DNA of 64,000 bases from the NCBI GenBank assembly GCA_944548615.1, contig OX155960.1, forward strand, positions 11,284,365 to 11,348,364, in the 5' to 3' direction. Shown one piece after another: positions 53,691 through 64,000 of the stretch. The notes below the pieces were generated by a model. The model was not told the origin of the DNA, did not search any database, and was given only the letters and a program-made list of their open reading frames with translations. How positions within the stretch are numbered: position 1 is the stretch's first letter; each line of letters opens with the position of its first letter. The DNA comes from Micropterix aruncella (taxonomy: Eukaryota > Arthropoda > Insecta > Lepidoptera > Micropterigidae). The position numbers and the translations under genes were made by a program.

Positions 53691-54519
53691 TTATGGCCCA
53701 AGCTACTCGAAACCGTTCGCTACCGGAAAGTGCACCAAACGCCCAGTTCCGCCCGAGGTTTTCCCCGAATCTGCAATCTTCTCTTCCAACCGCCTCCAAC
53801 TGCAGATTACAGCAGTGGCAGAAGCTCACAGCGGCCCTGATAGATTATGTCCCTTTTCAAGGATGCTACCAGATGGAAGTTGAACCATGAATTGGGTAGG
53901 CCAGATGACATAAAAAATTATCAACATCACCCAAGCTGTGCGGAACTTGTAGGCTTGTAGTGGAGTAAACCAAAGCGGTAACCCTGCGCCTGCCGTCGGA
54001 TAGTAAAAGCGAAACACTTGAAATAGACGCAATTAGGCGTAGTAAATTCTGTCGTAGTCGCGGCGCTGCGCTCACGTCGTGCGTGAACAGCCCACAACTA
54101 CCAAACCTGTTTGATCTGCCGTGAAACCTGATGGGCCACGAAATAACGCAGGTTTTAAAATTAACGCGCGCTCGCCTACCTTTCTAGCCAGTCATTGGCG
54201 CCAGGAGAGAAGCCATCCGACAGCGGTATGCCGCTACACGAACGACCATATCTACATAATAACGCTGGAGGTTGGATAAAAAAATCAGACACGTTAGTAC
54301 AGTAAAACGCGAAGAATAGACTATAGATATAGAATAAGGTCGATTAGTGTAAAAGAGAATGGGCATTTCGGGTCTACTTTTCCAATAGATGCAAATCATA
54401 TACCAGTGGAAAGATCTCTTTATATAGCATTTATTACTAAAACGACTGATTTCAATTATGAGCCATTTCTGTATTATATCCTATTAAATATGGCTAATTA
54501 CCTGATATAACACATCCAG
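53691..54519. other. No gene seen
   Basis: Short overlapping frames only. No domain and no repeat match noticed. Confidence 0.4.
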
Positions 54520-54730
54520 ACATTGTATTTTTACACGAGTGTAATGTGTTCTGTTTCTTTATTCCACCATAACTTCTAAACGCTTGAACCGATTTAGAAG
54601 TGTTAGAATGTAGTACTGTTAGAATCGTTATGTTATCCCCAGTGGCATATGATACCTTAACTATCCAAATATCAAGTAGTTATATAAATGTTCATATGTC
54701 AGTAAATGTACATAAAAACATTATCTAGTG
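54520..54730 (-). repeat. AT-rich repeat shared with 18.1 kb
   Basis: GTTTCTTTATTCCACCATAA, CTAAACGCTTGAACCGATTT and GTTATGTTATCCCCAGTGGC are the reverse of 18120-18220. Confidence 0.55.
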
Positions 54731-55014
54731 TCAAGTGAAAGGAAAAATAATTAAATATACATTTATCTATATGAATAAATACATAAACCACAGATATTTT
54801 AAAAAGAAAGTGCATTATCGTGTTAAATAAAATAAAATGAAAAAATATCTAATAATATTAAACAATAATAGCCAAAATTAATGGATAAGTAATAGTAACA
54901 AAAAAGTCAGCGAAAATAATAAAAATAATGATAATAAGAATTGTCAAAGATAAAATTTAATGGTTGAAACTGTCTGGATATATTTTTTTATGGATATTTT
55001 GCCGGGCGTCATGT
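54731..55014. other. AT-rich, probable LINE 3' UTR
   Basis: AT-rich with AATAATAA-type tracts, adjacent to the 3' end of the next minus-strand LINE fragment. Confidence 0.4.
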
Positions 55015-55440
55015 TTTAATCAGGAGTCAATTTTGGCTTTAAAATAAGACTTAGGCATTTATTTTTAGAACTTCGTCAAGCATATTAAATATCCTGGTAG
55101 TGGTGGCTATGTATATAAAAAGCCTCTGCCCAAAAGTGTCGCATTCGAGAGACTTCGAAATGTATGGCTCGAGATTGCCGCGTGCAGATTCTTTGTTGCG
55201 TTCTTATTGCGGTCTCTAAATTAGTTTGATACTCACAGAGCGCCGCTTTCGCGTAGATTTGTTGTACGTCTAGCACATTATATTCTATGTAGGGATCATC
55301 TGACGAGTATCTCTAGGGCTTCCTGTTTATAATTTTCAATTCTAGTTTCTGAGCTCTGATTAAGGGCTCCATGTAAATTTTCGCTGCACCTCCCCACCCT
55401 ATGATCCCATAGGATATCGAAACAACAAAGCGAGAAAATC
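55015..55440 (-). pseudogene. LINE RT C-terminal fragment, frameshifted
   Basis: Minus strand, in alternating frames: VSISYGIIGWGGA, KLELKIINRKPLEILVR, LDVQQIYAKAALCEYQTNLE, and MRHFWAEAFYI. This is the post-catalytic RT region of a Jockey-like LINE with at least two frame breaks. Confidence 0.7.
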
Positions 55441-56175
55441 GTTTTTCTACAAGAACGCATAAACATGTCTATAAATATCAGCTGTAAGTTAAACATAAAA
55501 TCATAAAAACTTACCCTCAGCAGCAGTACTGCACAGGCCAATAAAAGTCATCCATGGACCATACTACACATACAATTTACAAAGTAAAACTTAAAATCCA
55601 AAAAAAATAATAGAATTATTATGATATTGGTACCTTATCTATTTTTAAAAACGCACTACTATATTCAATCATGTTGATACTGAATCTGATAGAAAATTTT
55701 GTGATGATTAGTTTTTACGATGGTTTAAAAAAAACTGACGATCTACAGCCATATACCGCCATAAACCACATATATAGACAAACGAGACAAGTTTTAGAAA
55801 ATTTATTTATTTAATTTTTTATTTACATATACATATAGGTACATTCAAATTCATGAGCACAACAGAAAATGAAATGGCAATTTAGACAATGCCGTCGTAT
55901 GCTTTTAAAGTTATATACACATCTGTCTGAGCACAGGTTACATAGCGCATACATTAAATGCAAATGATAATCTTTCTATTATGCTAAGCAAAGAGCAGCC
56001 GAGCCCGCCTTGCTAGGCACCCCTGTGTTAAGGCTAGCTCACATCGGGAGTCACACTAGAGTGCCACGGTTATGTCAAGGAAAGATCTAAAATATTATCT
56101 ATACTATATAGATCTAAAATAGTTTAATAACACCCAGGCTGAAAACATCATTTGGATAAAGACATTACTTTTTCA
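55441..56175. other. No gene seen
   Basis: AT-rich, without supported frames. ATCTAAAATA(T)T and ATCTATACTATATAGATC occur near 56085-56115. Confidence 0.4.
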
Positions 56176-56650
56176 TTACGCCGAGATTTTACAATCTGAT
56201 CAATATGGAAATAAACATTTGCATAGGTACTCAAAAATAAAACGGGTATCGAGACACGGCAGACTAGCCATACATTAAATGTTAGAAATTATAATGTACT
56301 AAAACTTAGGTAGGTACACAACGAATTTGCCGCGTGAAATTTGTAGGACCTGACGTTTCGGTGACGTTGCAGCCGCCGTTGTCTAGGGTAGACTGAAGAG
56401 CTGTCAGTCCGTTGTTTTGCGGGTAGGCCGCAAACCGCTGCCGCCACTGTGTAGGTTATAACGGTGGTGGGGAGCCGGGCTCGGAGCGCGTGAATTTTGA
56501 AAATCCGTCTTGCAAACAATACTCACTGTATCCTGTTTTACGTCTTTGCGTTCGGCGTTCGGCGGCGGGAACATTTTAAGAAGAGGGATCCACGTAGAAG
56601 AGAGTTTGAAGAAGTCATTGAAGCATTGAAGAAGTCATCTCTCGTAACAA

Positions 56651-58545
56651 GATCCCTGCGCCAGAGGCCGACTTACTGCGTCAGGATGTGGCTGTCTTTG
56701 TACGCAAGGCCAAGCTCCCACAGTCGAACACCACAGCCGCCCAGAGAAAAAGCTTAAAATCTCTGCGGGATAATAAGGACGTAGTTGTGTTGCGGGCCGA
56801 TAAAGGCAACGCAGCCGTGTTACTTGATACTGTGGACTACGAGCGGAAAATTGGGACGCTCTTAGAAGACGCCAACACTTACGAGAAGGTGAATTACAAT
56901 CCCACGAGCAGAATTACCAGGCAAACGAGAGTTTTAATCGATAAATCTGTCACTTCCCTCCCAGAAATAGCTTATCTCACTAAACCACGTAACGTACAGC
57001 CACCGAAATTATATGGCTTACCTAAAATCCATAAGGATAATGCACCATTGAGACCGATTGTGAGCCAAATCGACAGCCCCACATATCCTCTGTCAAAACA
57101 CTTGGCTGGTGTCCTCCAACCGCTTACGGGCAAAACGACGTCTTACGTGAAAGACTCGCGACATTTCGTAAGCATTATTAGAAGCTTAAAACTGGCCGAA
57201 GACGAAATAATGGTGAGCTTTGATGTCGAATCTCTATTTACGAATTTGCCCATTTCGGAGTGTCTTACGGTGGTGAGAGATAAACTAAGGTCTGAGGACT
57301 TCCCTATTAGCTACGCCGACATGCTTCAACATTGCCTGCCATCCTGCTACATTCTATGGAACGGCGATTATTACAAACAAATCGACGGAGTAGCAATGGG
57401 ATGCCCCGTATCGCCGATAGTTAGTTACCTATATATGGAATATTTTGAGGAATTAGCCATAAAAACCTCCAAAATTAAACCCATTCTCTGGCTTCGCTAC
57501 GTGGATGATACCTTCTGCATCTTGAAAGGCAACGTTCAAACGGTGAAAGAATTCCTGGGTTATCTAAACTCCATACACCCAAAAATCAGTTTCACCTATG
57601 AAGTAGAGAGGGACGGCTCCTTACCATTTTTGGATGTCAAAGTGACGAGGAGAAGTGACAATACTCTCGGACATACGGTATATCGGAAGCCCACACATAC
57701 GGACAGATGCATGCAAGCTCTCACCATCATCCCTACCATCTACGTTCAGTGCAAACGTCGCTCGTGAATCGAGCACGCGATCTATGCGACACTGAGCATT
57801 TTCCGAAGGAGATGGAACATGTCAATGATGTCCTTAGGAAAAATTGATACGGAAAATAGCACGAGACACGCAAACGATCTAATACAGAAGAAACTCAAAA
57901 ACCGAGCAGATCGAGAACATTCTTACCATACGTCAAGGGCGTGACTGATCGAATAAGTAAGATGCTAAACAGATTCGATATAAAAACGATCTTCAAACCG
58001 ACCCAAAATATAGCTCGATTTTTGAGGCCTGTAAAGGATGTAATACCACTGCAAACCCCGGGTGTGTATAAAGTCGAATGCAGCTGTGGTCTAAGCCTAC
58101 GTTGGACAAACGAAACGGCTCATAGCCACGCGACTGACAGAACACATCAAAGCTGTTAAAAACGTTCAGCGAGAAAAATCGGCGATCTGCGAACATAATA
58201 TATTAGATAGCCGAAGTAACCACTGGATGCAGTTTCAAAATCCTATTGTTCTATCCAAGGAACAATTCTCCTTTCCTCGCATGATCCGGGAAGCCATTGA
58301 AATAAGAAGAACTCCGAACTTCAATAGAGACGACGGCTACAAACTCTCTTCTACGTGGAACCCTCTTCTTAAAATGTTCCCGCCGCCGAACGCCGAACGC
58401 AAAGACGTAAACCAGGATACAGTGAGTGTTGTGTGCAAGACGGATTTTCAAAATTCCCGCGCTCCGAGCCCGGCCCCCCACCACCGTTATAACCTACGCA
58501 GTGGCGGCAGCGGTTTGCGGCCTACCCGCAAAACAACGGACTGAC
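56651..58545 (+). pseudogene. Penelope RT and GIY-YIG endonuclease, broken
   Basis: Frame open from about 56651: NKIPAPEADLLRQDVAVFVR, LRADKGNAAVLL, LPKIHKDNAPLRPIVSQIDS, VSFDVESLFTNLPI, GVAMGCPVSPIVSYLYMEYF and LRYVDDTFCIL (catalytic YVDD). A frameshift near 57718 and further breaks to 57960 separate it from the C-terminal domain: FKPTQNIARFL, TPGVYKVECSCG (the GVY half of GIY-YIG), but LRWTNET where YIGQT is expected, then FPRMIREAIEIRRTPNFNRD. The second half of the nuclease motif is lost. RT likely inactive as a full protein because of the frame breaks. There is no clear start codon. Confidence 0.88.
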
Positions 58546-58626
58546 AGCTCTTCAGTCTACCCTAGACAACGGCGGCTGCAACGTCACCGAAACGTCGGGT
58601 CCTACAAATTTCACGCGGTAAATTTG
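58340..58626 (-). repeat. Right terminal repeat of the Penelope-like element
   Basis: Inverted copy of 56322-56608 with several point differences and small gaps. It overlaps the end of the endonuclease frame (the coding part runs through CSTWNPLLKMFPPP-type sequence into the repeat), so the repeat includes coding DNA. It contains CACCGAAACGTCGGGTCC, resembling the 3' half of a hammerhead ribozyme core. Confidence 0.85.
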
Positions 58627-58767
58627 TTTTCTATCCTATTTATAATGTCAAACAACCGCGATAGTCTTCGATTTTATATTAGGTACACAAATTATGAATA
58701 TGTTTTAAATTTATTGTATTGTAGTGTATACCGATATTTGTATTATGTTATATTATTATTATTATTG

Positions 58768-58799
<32 letters not shown>

Positions 58800-59634
58800 T
58801 TGTTTTAACGTATATTAAGAGATAATGTGTTTTCTTAGCTATAAGTAAAATGCAGGACTATTTTGTTTAAATTCCTATTCTAATTTTTAGTATTTTAAAT
58901 TGTTTTGTTTTTTTTCTGATTTTTATTTATTTGCTGACAAGGTAATTTTCCACTTCTAACTTTAATTTAATTATTAAATTTAAGTATTTAGTCATTTATA
59001 ATATGGTTTTGCAATTCTATTATTTTTTGCATAAGTACATGGAATATATGACATTTTTATAAACACGGTATTGTTGCAAGCACATTCAAAAATAAATGTG
59101 TACCTTAGAACAGGTCCCGGCCTAGTTAGGTGACGTTGCCACTAGACTATGCGATGTATTCTTTTTTCTGCTTTTAATTAAATTTTGTAAGTATTTCTAT
59201 GCATAATTCCTACGCTGAAATTGTTTACTGTTATTTTTAATATTTGCATTACTTGATATTTGCAATATTGCAAATATTTGCAATATTGTAATATTTGCAA
59301 ATAAATAAAATATGTATCTATATTGATTACATTTTACCATTGAACTAATTACCGAAAATTCTTTAATTTTGTTGTTATTATATTGTTTTGGCAATGAATG
59401 TTATATTTAATCAAATATTAAATATTATTAACTTCTTTATATTTTCCTTATAACTGCATTTTCCTCTTTATTTTAGTTTTAAGTCTATTATATTTGGCAC
59501 ACTATATTTAACTGAATGTTATGTTCCATTTAATGCCGGTTTTATAATGGAACTGCGTTTTTTTAAGGCAATTCAGTTTTACGAGCATTTTACTAAAACT
59601 TTTAATTAATTTAATGTAATATTAGAGTCATGTC

Positions 59635-61495
59635 CAGTGGCGTCGCGTGCCTTGCCGGGGCCCCGAATAAAAATTTGTTTGGGGGCCCTTAGGAAGTGTA
59701 AAGATTTCTCACAAAAGAAAAAAATATGTTTGCATAAAATTAAAAGAAATATTTATTCATCATAATTATCTACCTGTCACTTTATCCAAAAATTTTCCAA
59801 TCAATTCAAATTAAATATACACTCTCCTTGCCTTTTTTTCGGCACACTGATTTATTAAATCATTTATAGCTGATGATGACTTTAGTTTATCTAAAGTTTC
59901 TGCATCTATGGACCATAGTGACAGGTCTGACAGGCGTTCATGTCCCATCGAAGTTCTTAGATAATTTTTTAGCAGTTTTAATTTTGAAAAACTACTTTTA
60001 GCAGTTGCAGTTGTAACTGGAAGGGTCAAGAATAAAAGCATGCTGTTATTACCTCCGGAAAACTGGATGCAAGACAATTGAATTTTATCAGCAATAATTC
60101 AATGAGTTCCTTAATGGAATGATTTTTTTGAATTTCAGATTTTAAGCATGTTTTTAGAGCCTTTAATTGGTTATAAAGAATAACTGAGATGTCTTTCCTG
60201 TATTTAGCCGACAGTTTTCTGGAAGCTATAACGTACGATTAGTAATCCAATCGCGTTATACCAACAAGAAACAAGAGCGCCATCGCGTTTATTTAAAACG
60301 CGAAAAAGAAAAAAATACCATAGGTTACGTTATGACCGAAAATTAAAAAAACCACCTCAGGGTCGGGGAAAGAATTTACTTTGTCACTAAATTTGGCAAG
60401 ACAGAGAATAAACCTTCGCAATTTTAAAATAAAACTACAAATTTAAAGTTAGAAAACAAGATCCTTTTATTAGCAGGTAGTTCCTCCTTCTATCTCCACT
60501 TCAGACATGTGGTACAGACTTCAGAAATGTGACATATGATACGTTTTTCAGTTCAAACGGACTTCCAGGCGAGAAAAAAAGTCAGGGCACGGTGGGCCGA
60601 TTTATTGTAGAATTTACATTGGAATATAGAAAAAGGCGGCACAGCCAAAAAACCCGCTGTGACGAAAAGAGAAACACACCATTACTACAAAACTCGTTTA
60701 TCTCATTGAAACCCCAAAAGAATTAAACGCTTACCGAAAAATGAGACCTTGTTCACATAACTTTAAAAACGCCGCGCTTCTGGTGCACACAACTCGCGGA
60801 TCACCCGGCTTTTAACGGGTTTTTTGTCGCCCGGCGCGAGTTAGAAGTCTCTTCCTCGCGCCATCTTGGAAAAAATGATGCCCTCAATGAAGTATGGCTA
60901 GTTTGGACAGACTGGACTGCCTGCAGTTATACCAACTTAAGAGATTTAAAAAAAAAACTCATAGCTACTCATGTCTACTAAAATAGTAATATTTTAGGTA
61001 ATATATATTACATTTATTAAAATTCTTTTTGAACTCGATTTTTAAGTAAATCTCTTGTTTTTTTTTGTCATGGCAAGAACACCAGAAGGGTCATTTTTTA
61101 TTGGGCTGTGCATTACGGCTATCTCTATTATGACAGATCCAAACGTCAAAGCTTTTAGCAATTTTGTATTGTTAGATGTTTTGCGATTTTGAACCCTGAT
61201 TCCGAAAACAACTCAAAAATGAGTAAGACCAATACAAAAAAACACTAGAAATACAAGCGAAACATGTTGCAATGCGTGCAACATGTTTTTGAAACATAAC
61301 ATGCCACGCAAATTTGGATTTTTGTTACAAAGCGTTTAATATCTCTTCGTTTGAAGAAGACAGGAGTTTCTCCGGTTGTAATATTTCGAACATACTACTT
61401 AGGTCGCCAGGTCAGGTCAGGTCAGGTTGGGGGACCCCGTGGCCCGGGGGCCCCGTATAATTGATACGGCAGATACGGCGGTAGCTACGACCCTG
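59635..61495 (-). mobile_element. hAT-type transposon remnant (1.86 kb)
   Basis: Left end CAGTGGCGTCGCGTGCC and right end (reversed) CAGGGTCGTAGCTACCG are diverged TIRs of hAT style. The flanking 8-bp TSD is GTCATGTC at 59627-59634 and GTCCTGTG at 61496-61503, six of eight matching. The minus strand carries the end of a hAT transposase. Removing the element rejoins sequence matching 40150-40200. The 5' half (60250-61440) has no recognisable transposase sequence. Confidence 0.78.
59811..60240 (-). pseudogene. hAT transposase C-terminal fragment
   Basis: Minus strand: SRKLSAKYRKDISVILYNQL, KNHSIKELIELLLIKF, then after a frameshift near 60065 TLPVTTATAKSSFSKLKLLK, YLRTSMGHERLSDLSLWSID and SSAINDLINQCAEKKARR. 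This is the hAT dimerisation domain of the ZMYM1-like group. Only about 140 codons of a normally 600-700 residue protein remain. Confidence 0.85.
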
Positions 61496-61640
61496 GTCCT
61501 GTGTGAGCCTAGACATGGGTTAGTCCCAGTTGGGTGACGGTATCAAATAAGCATAAGGTTTTGGAATTAGGCCCCTGTAATTTTTATTAGCAAAATCAAT
61601 GTTTTATAGTAATTAATTCATAAATAAATATCTTTCATAG

Positions 61641-62375
61641 AAAAACTAACTTAACCTACTTTGATGTAGGTGTTTGACGCGTCTTTAAATGCCTATATCT
61701 CGCTTATTTATTGAGGACGAAAAGGATTATTGCAGTTTCGGAAACAGCGTGATGAATACATGATGAATATAGTCGGGTGACTTAAAACTTCAACAATGTA
61801 GAAAAAGGTACTAATACTAAAAAAAATACATTTTTTTTATCCACTGTCTTTTCAAACGATTCGACCACTCACTCACACTTATCGTACTATCGGTTAAACA
61901 CTAGTTTTACCAATAATAATTACTATTATTGTCAAAGACGAGAGCGGAAAATAACGACCCATTCGTTTCAATAATATGCGACGCGATTCGAAGCAAAAAC
62001 AGGGACACAAACAGGCGCATATTGAGCAGCATCGCCAGTCACGGGTTAGGCTAGGGATGGCTCCCGATATTTTTGAAACAAATCGCATGATTATCGACTA
62101 AATTATTAGGGGTCGGCAGGGGAAGGGCGGTGTAAGGAAGGGGGGGGGGGGGGGGGTCGGCTTTCCCTGGATATTTCACCAATTTATTCAAATTCATATG
62201 CAAGTATTATTAACGGCGTCACGATAATAAAACATCCAAATAAATATGTATCATCCGGTCGGAGTGTAGGAGTTGTATCAAGTGAACTAAACGGTACTAC
62301 CATTGATTACATATTTTATGGTACTAGTGGTATTACCCGGCGTTTCCCGTGTTATATCCGTACTTAAATACCTAT
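61641..62375. other. No gene; 17-G run
   Basis: Unassigned DNA with 17 consecutive G at 62140-62156. Near 62325-62365 is TATTACCCGGCGTTTCCCGT, resembling one end of the repeat at 34049. Confidence 0.4.
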
Positions 62376-62965
62376 GTATACCAATTTTAATGACGTTCGG
62401 TTGAACGGTATTTAAGTTGATGTACTGCAGCGCCTCCTAGTAGCGAGTTACAACAAAGTGAATAGCGCAAAATTATTGAGCGGGCTCAAAAGTATATGTA
62501 CACCAATTTTCATGGAGATCAATTGATCGGTTGATGGGCTGCAGCGCCATCTGGTGGCGAGCTACAATAAAGTTAATATCGTGAAAATATTATAAGTGCT
62601 CAAATGTCTATGGATACCAATTTTCATGGCGATCGGTTGATGTGCTGCAGCGTCATCTGGCGGCGAGTTACAACAAAGTGAATAGCGCGAAAATAGTATG
62701 CGTTCTCAAATGTCTATGTATACCAATTTTCATGGAGATCGGTTGGAGGTATAAAAGTTGATGTCCTGCGCGCTATCTGGTGGCGAGTTACAATAAAGTT
62801 AATATTGCGAAAATTTTGTGCGAGCTCATATGTCTATGTATACCAATTTTCATAACGATCGGATGAGCGGTATAGAAGTTGATGTGCTAAAGCGCCAACT
62901 AGTGATAAGTTACAATAAAGCGGTAATCATAAAAATCTACTCAATGAAAAAATACATGGATATGT
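62376..62965 (+). repeat. Tandem array, about 5 units of 106-122 bp
   Basis: Units begin GTATACCAATTTTCATGG and contain GATCGGTTGA, GCTGCAGCGCCATCTGGTGG, CGAGTTACAATAAAGT and CTCAAATGTCTAT. Starts are near 62376, 62497, 62611, 62717 and 62837. The units differ by small deletions. This resembles amplified 3' ends of a LINE/SINE family. No coding role. Confidence 0.8.
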
Positions 62966-63288
62966 CAACTTTCATGGTCATCCTTCAAATGATTTCAGAG
63001 TCTATTAAGCTCGGATAGACATACAGATATACCAACATCCATTTTCATATTTATGGATTAGATTGCTCAATTTAATTGATAATTTTGGCAATCCTCTGCT
63101 CCAGCGAAATACAGGTGGCGCTGATAACATTGACAGCGAAACTAATAGCAATTTATTTGGCTATGTATAAAACAATGAATTGTTAGTTTGGACTGATCGA
63201 TTATGAAACCCCAATATGTTAAGCAATGAAAAGAATACCATTGATACAAATCAGTTATTAGTTTCATCTATCTTATTTTTTTTAAATA
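62966..63288. other. No gene seen
   Basis: Sequence after the tandem array, with AATACAGGTGGCGCTGA near 63107. Nothing else supported. Confidence 0.35.
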
Positions 63289-63293
63289 GACTG

Positions 63294-63896
63294 TGGTTGT
63301 TCAACGTTTAAATAGTTGAACAACTGCGGGATCATAACCGTGAATAAATTATACTAAAATAAATAAATGGATTCTAATATGTGGGTACTTTACAAAATGA
63401 GACGAAATCGATGCGCGCAAATCCCTCAAACATCAACACGTAATCAGATATATGTCTGTAAAACACCGACTGACCTGTGATGATGATCCTCGCCTATCTG
63501 GAAGTCCCAGCACTGCTACGGACCCTCGAGGTGCCGGCTGGTGGATTTCTCATGCAAGTATCTGCGAAAATGTCACACACGACCCACTCGACGCGGATTA
63601 GTTCTTTAGCGGAGTTTTATTCTGATTTTGCGGAGCGGTTTAAGAAGGCGATAAATAAAAGCGGTACAGAGTCGCGAGAGTATGCAAAAACCTCTGAAAA
63701 ATTATATATGCTGTCGTTCTGACAGCACGGCGGATGATTATAAAAACTAGCAGGGGGTAGGCATTTTCGAGCAAACCAAGTACTGGCAGCGTTCAAGTCG
63801 TTCTTCTTCTTCTTCGGAATCAACATCTGTCAGTGAAGGCGAACATCCACATACACTAATCAAATGCTGATTCAAAAGATACTTTGCGCGCAACCA
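63294..63896 (-). mobile_element. Solo LTR related to the BEL element
   Basis: On the minus strand it begins TGGTTGCGCGCAAAGTATCT and ends GTTGAACAACCA, 603 bp, the same length as the 5' LTR at 3030. The sequence is collinear with that LTR but clearly diverged. Flanks GACTG (63289-63293) and AACTG (63897-63901) fit a 5-bp TSD with one mismatch. No internal region, PBS or polypurine tract is present, so it is a recombination product of an older insertion. Confidence 0.88.
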
Positions 63897-64000
63897 AACT
63901 GATTACATCACATAAATATTTCGGAAAGATAGAATGCCATCTGTTAGTCGATCTCAACTTGAAGTGCGATATTATTACGTATTAAAAGTGGTATACCAAA

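Larger units (their letters stand above)
56322..58679 (+). mobile_element. Penelope-like element with inverted terminal repeats
   Basis: Outer repeats of about 287 bp at 56322-56608 and 58340-58626 are inverted copies of each other (left starts CGAATTTGCCGCGTGAAATT). A 53-base extension follows the right repeat. TSD TAGGTACACAA lies at 56311-56321 and 58680-58690, perfect over 11 bp. Inside is a Penelope-type RT followed by a GIY-YIG endonuclease remnant. Penelope elements are known to carry terminal repeats in direct or inverted arrangement. Confidence 0.9.
56176..61640 (+). repeat. LINE 3' UTR mosaic interrupted by two transposons
   Basis: Base sequence 56176-56321, 58680-59634 and 61496-61640 matches parts of 39301-40310, with an additional segment 58755-59250 matching the LINE 3' UTR at 37305-37795 (reversed). 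A Penelope-like element (56322-58679) and a hAT element (59635-61495) sit inside, each with its own TSD. Confidence 0.7.

Noticed and set aside
62376..62965. CRISPR array
   Set aside because: Units are diverged tandem repeats without unique spacers, in eukaryotic-type DNA.

Overview
This window looks like insect nuclear DNA, most likely from a moth or butterfly. I recognise no host gene. Almost everything identifiable is a transposable element or a fragment of one: a tRNA-headed SINE, many 5'-truncated non-LTR retrotransposons (LINEs), a BEL/Pao LTR retrotransposon, a Penelope-like element, Tc1 and hAT transposons, MITE-like elements and two solo LTRs. The order-level assignment rests on the style of the repeat families, recalled from memory and not searched. 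The density of nested and broken elements suggests heterochromatin, and a W chromosome is one candidate.

Layout. 1-3000: a GC-rich dispersed repeat (called GCR here) and a truncated LINE. 3030-10052: a complete BEL/Pao retrotransposon with near-identical LTRs, 5-bp target-site duplications (TSDs), a tRNA-Tyr-type primer site and one unbroken 1747-codon gag-pol frame. This is the only intact long coding region. 10.1-22.6 kb: SINEs, two inverted copies of a ~590-bp MITE-like element, LINE tails, GCR copies, and a SINE split by a solo LTR. 22.6-31.6 kb: a Jockey/CR1-type LINE between direct repeats, an RTE-like LINE inserted inside another repeat, and a 42-bp minisatellite. 31.7-46.2 kb: hairpins, two candidate terminal-inverted-repeat (TIR) elements, LINE tails, and an unrecognised region with an RGG-like stretch and a broken zinc knuckle. 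46.3-53.7 kb: GCR copies, an R1-clade LINE with an 18-bp TSD, and a Tc1 transposon splitting a LINE. 56.2-61.6 kb: a LINE 3'-UTR mosaic interrupted by a Penelope-like element (11-bp TSD) and a hAT element (8-bp TSD). 62.4-63.9 kb: a minisatellite and a solo LTR related to the BEL element, in reverse orientation.

How the parts relate. The elements do not form an operon or pathway. They record successive insertions, and several TSDs allow relative ages to be read: SINE before solo LTR, LINE before Tc1, LINE 3' UTR before Penelope and hAT, GCR before R1. Only the BEL element appears able to encode its own complete machinery. I found no convincing sign of a previously undescribed functional system. 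The least explained items are the GCR family, the 42.6-44.3 kb TIR element and the 36.5-37.2 kb coding remnant. No alignment or database search was run; matches were made by eye.
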